64,000 nucleotides of DNA from Pedobacter kyungheensis (GTDB lineage Bacteria; Bacteroidota; Bacteroidia; Sphingobacteriales; Sphingobacteriaceae), in contig NZ_JSYN01000023.1 of the NCBI RefSeq assembly GCF_000812965.1, positions 104,762 through 168,761 of the forward strand, read 5' to 3'. How positions within the stretch are numbered: the first letter of the stretch is position 1; each line of letters begins with the position of its first letter. This document shows, piece after piece, positions 63,611 through 64,000 of the stretch. The notes under the pieces were generated by a model, which worked only from the letters and a program-made list of their open reading frames with translations, was not told the DNA's origin and did not search any database. The translations under genes and the position numbers were made by a program.

Positions 63611-63650
63611 TTTCTACTTCAGAAGACCAATTTAGTCTTCCGTAGTACTT
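63591..63650. repeat. Imperfect cruciform ending the array
   Basis: Outer arms AAGTACTTCGGA (63591-63602) and TCCGTAGTACTT (63639-63650) pair at 11 of 12 positions; an inner hairpin GAAGAC...GTCTTC (63622-63640) lies between them. Confidence 0.7.
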
Positions 63651-63836
63651 TTAAATACCTGTCACGGCACTTTTTAATCTATTGGGTTTATTGTTCAGGC
63701 AATGTTTTTGGTATGTAATTCAATACTTTTTGAGTCTTGCATAATATGATTTGAGTATAATTAAATACAAATAGAGTCTTGTAAGATACCGGTTCAAACC
63801 AGATTGATCCAAATAAAAAAGGCCTGCAACAATAGA

Positions 63837-64000
63837 CTGACCCCAAAAAGTTGGACGAAGTTACGCAATGTTTTTAAAGTAATGAGTTCGGTATTCCACC
63901 GGACTCATTCCATTTAAATTAATCCTTATTCGGTCCCTATTATAATATTTAATATACTTTCTAATTTCAGAATGTAATTGTGATACCGATTTAAATTCAT
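63837..64000 (-). mobile_element. IS3-family element, end only
   Basis: The element's end is marked by TGACCCCAAAAAGTTGGAC at 63838-63856, the usual type of terminal sequence in this IS group, immediately beyond the transposase stop. The rest lies outside the window. Confidence 0.75.
63861..64000 (-). CDS. IS3-family transposase, C-terminal part (partial)
   Basis: The last 46 residues of an OrfB-type integrase: HSEIRKYIKYYNRDRIRINL followed by NGMSPVEYRTHYFKNIA and stop. YY-N--R and 'GMSPVEYR' are the standard IS3/IS150 C-terminal motif of DDE transposases. The catalytic part is off the window, so completeness cannot be judged. Confidence 0.85.
   Translation of the reverse strand, partial: EFKSVSQLHSEIRKYIKYYNRDRIRINLNGMSPVEYRTHYFKNIA

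Overview
The window looks like a chromosomal segment of a Bacteroidota bacterium of the Sphingobacteriaceae, most likely Pedobacter or a close relative. This is inferred from gene content (secreted GH78, GH106, GH127 and GH2 glycosidases, a TonB-dependent BtuB, a zinc-less class III sirtuin, an AraA-AraD-AraB set), from A-rich leaders with few Shine-Dalgarno sequences, from TAnnTTTG-like -7 boxes, and from very many short palindromic repeats between genes. No 16S rRNA or tRNA gene was seen, so the genus is not proven.

Region 1 (1-27.5 kb) is an accessory carbohydrate island read almost entirely rightward from a divergent IclR-type regulator. It encodes secreted enzymes for L-rhamnose- and L-arabinose-decorated glycans (GH78, a five-bladed propeller glycosidase, GH2, GH106, GH127, a sialate-O-acetylesterase-like SGNH esterase and a DUF5703-type six-hairpin protein), a FucP-type L-sugar/proton symporter, and two dehydrogenases (an SDR and a zinc MDR). 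It has no SusC/SusD pair. Embedded in it (8.06-14.6 kb) is the most unusual part: two solute-binding-protein-like genes without signal peptides, two paralogous family III (CaiB/BaiF) CoA-transferases arranged as mirror images, a Gfo/Idh/MocA oxidoreductase and a MaoC-type (R)-hydratase. This looks like an intracellular CoA-linked pathway whose substrate I cannot name.

Region 2 (27.6-32.3 kb) holds a VapXD-like toxin-antitoxin pair followed by a convergent araB-araD-araA operon for L-arabinose. Region 3 (32.4-55.5 kb) is mostly housekeeping: PIN-PhoH ATPase, MFS exporter, gyrA with two paralogous TPR genes behind it, an AraC-type regulator, VOC and DUF1569 proteins, endonuclease V, hemF, a second MFS carrier, small lipoproteins, DUF4442 thioesterase, AlbA_2 protein, MATE pump, pseudouridine synthase, histone-deacetylase-like hydrolase, bestrophin, PNPOx-like protein, 3-methyladenine glycosylase, free-methionine sulfoxide reductase and a CrtA-like protein.

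Region 4 (55.5-62.8 kb, leftward) is a vitamin B12 uptake locus: a cobalamin riboswitch, btuB, a DUF6580 membrane protein, a terminator, then a BtuF-like binding protein without signal peptide, a secreted hypothetical protein, a sirtuin and a Dph6-like PP-loop ATPase, which overlap end to end. Region 5 (62.8-64 kb) has no convincing gene. It contains a nested palindromic repeat, an 84-bp-period tandem array whose units each form the same hairpin with a compensatory base-pair change, a long imperfect cruciform, and finally the 3' end of an IS3-family transposase that runs off the window.

At least three interspersed repeat families decorate the window. In three genes of the carbohydrate island such repeats reach into, or define, the apparent 5' end of the coding sequence.
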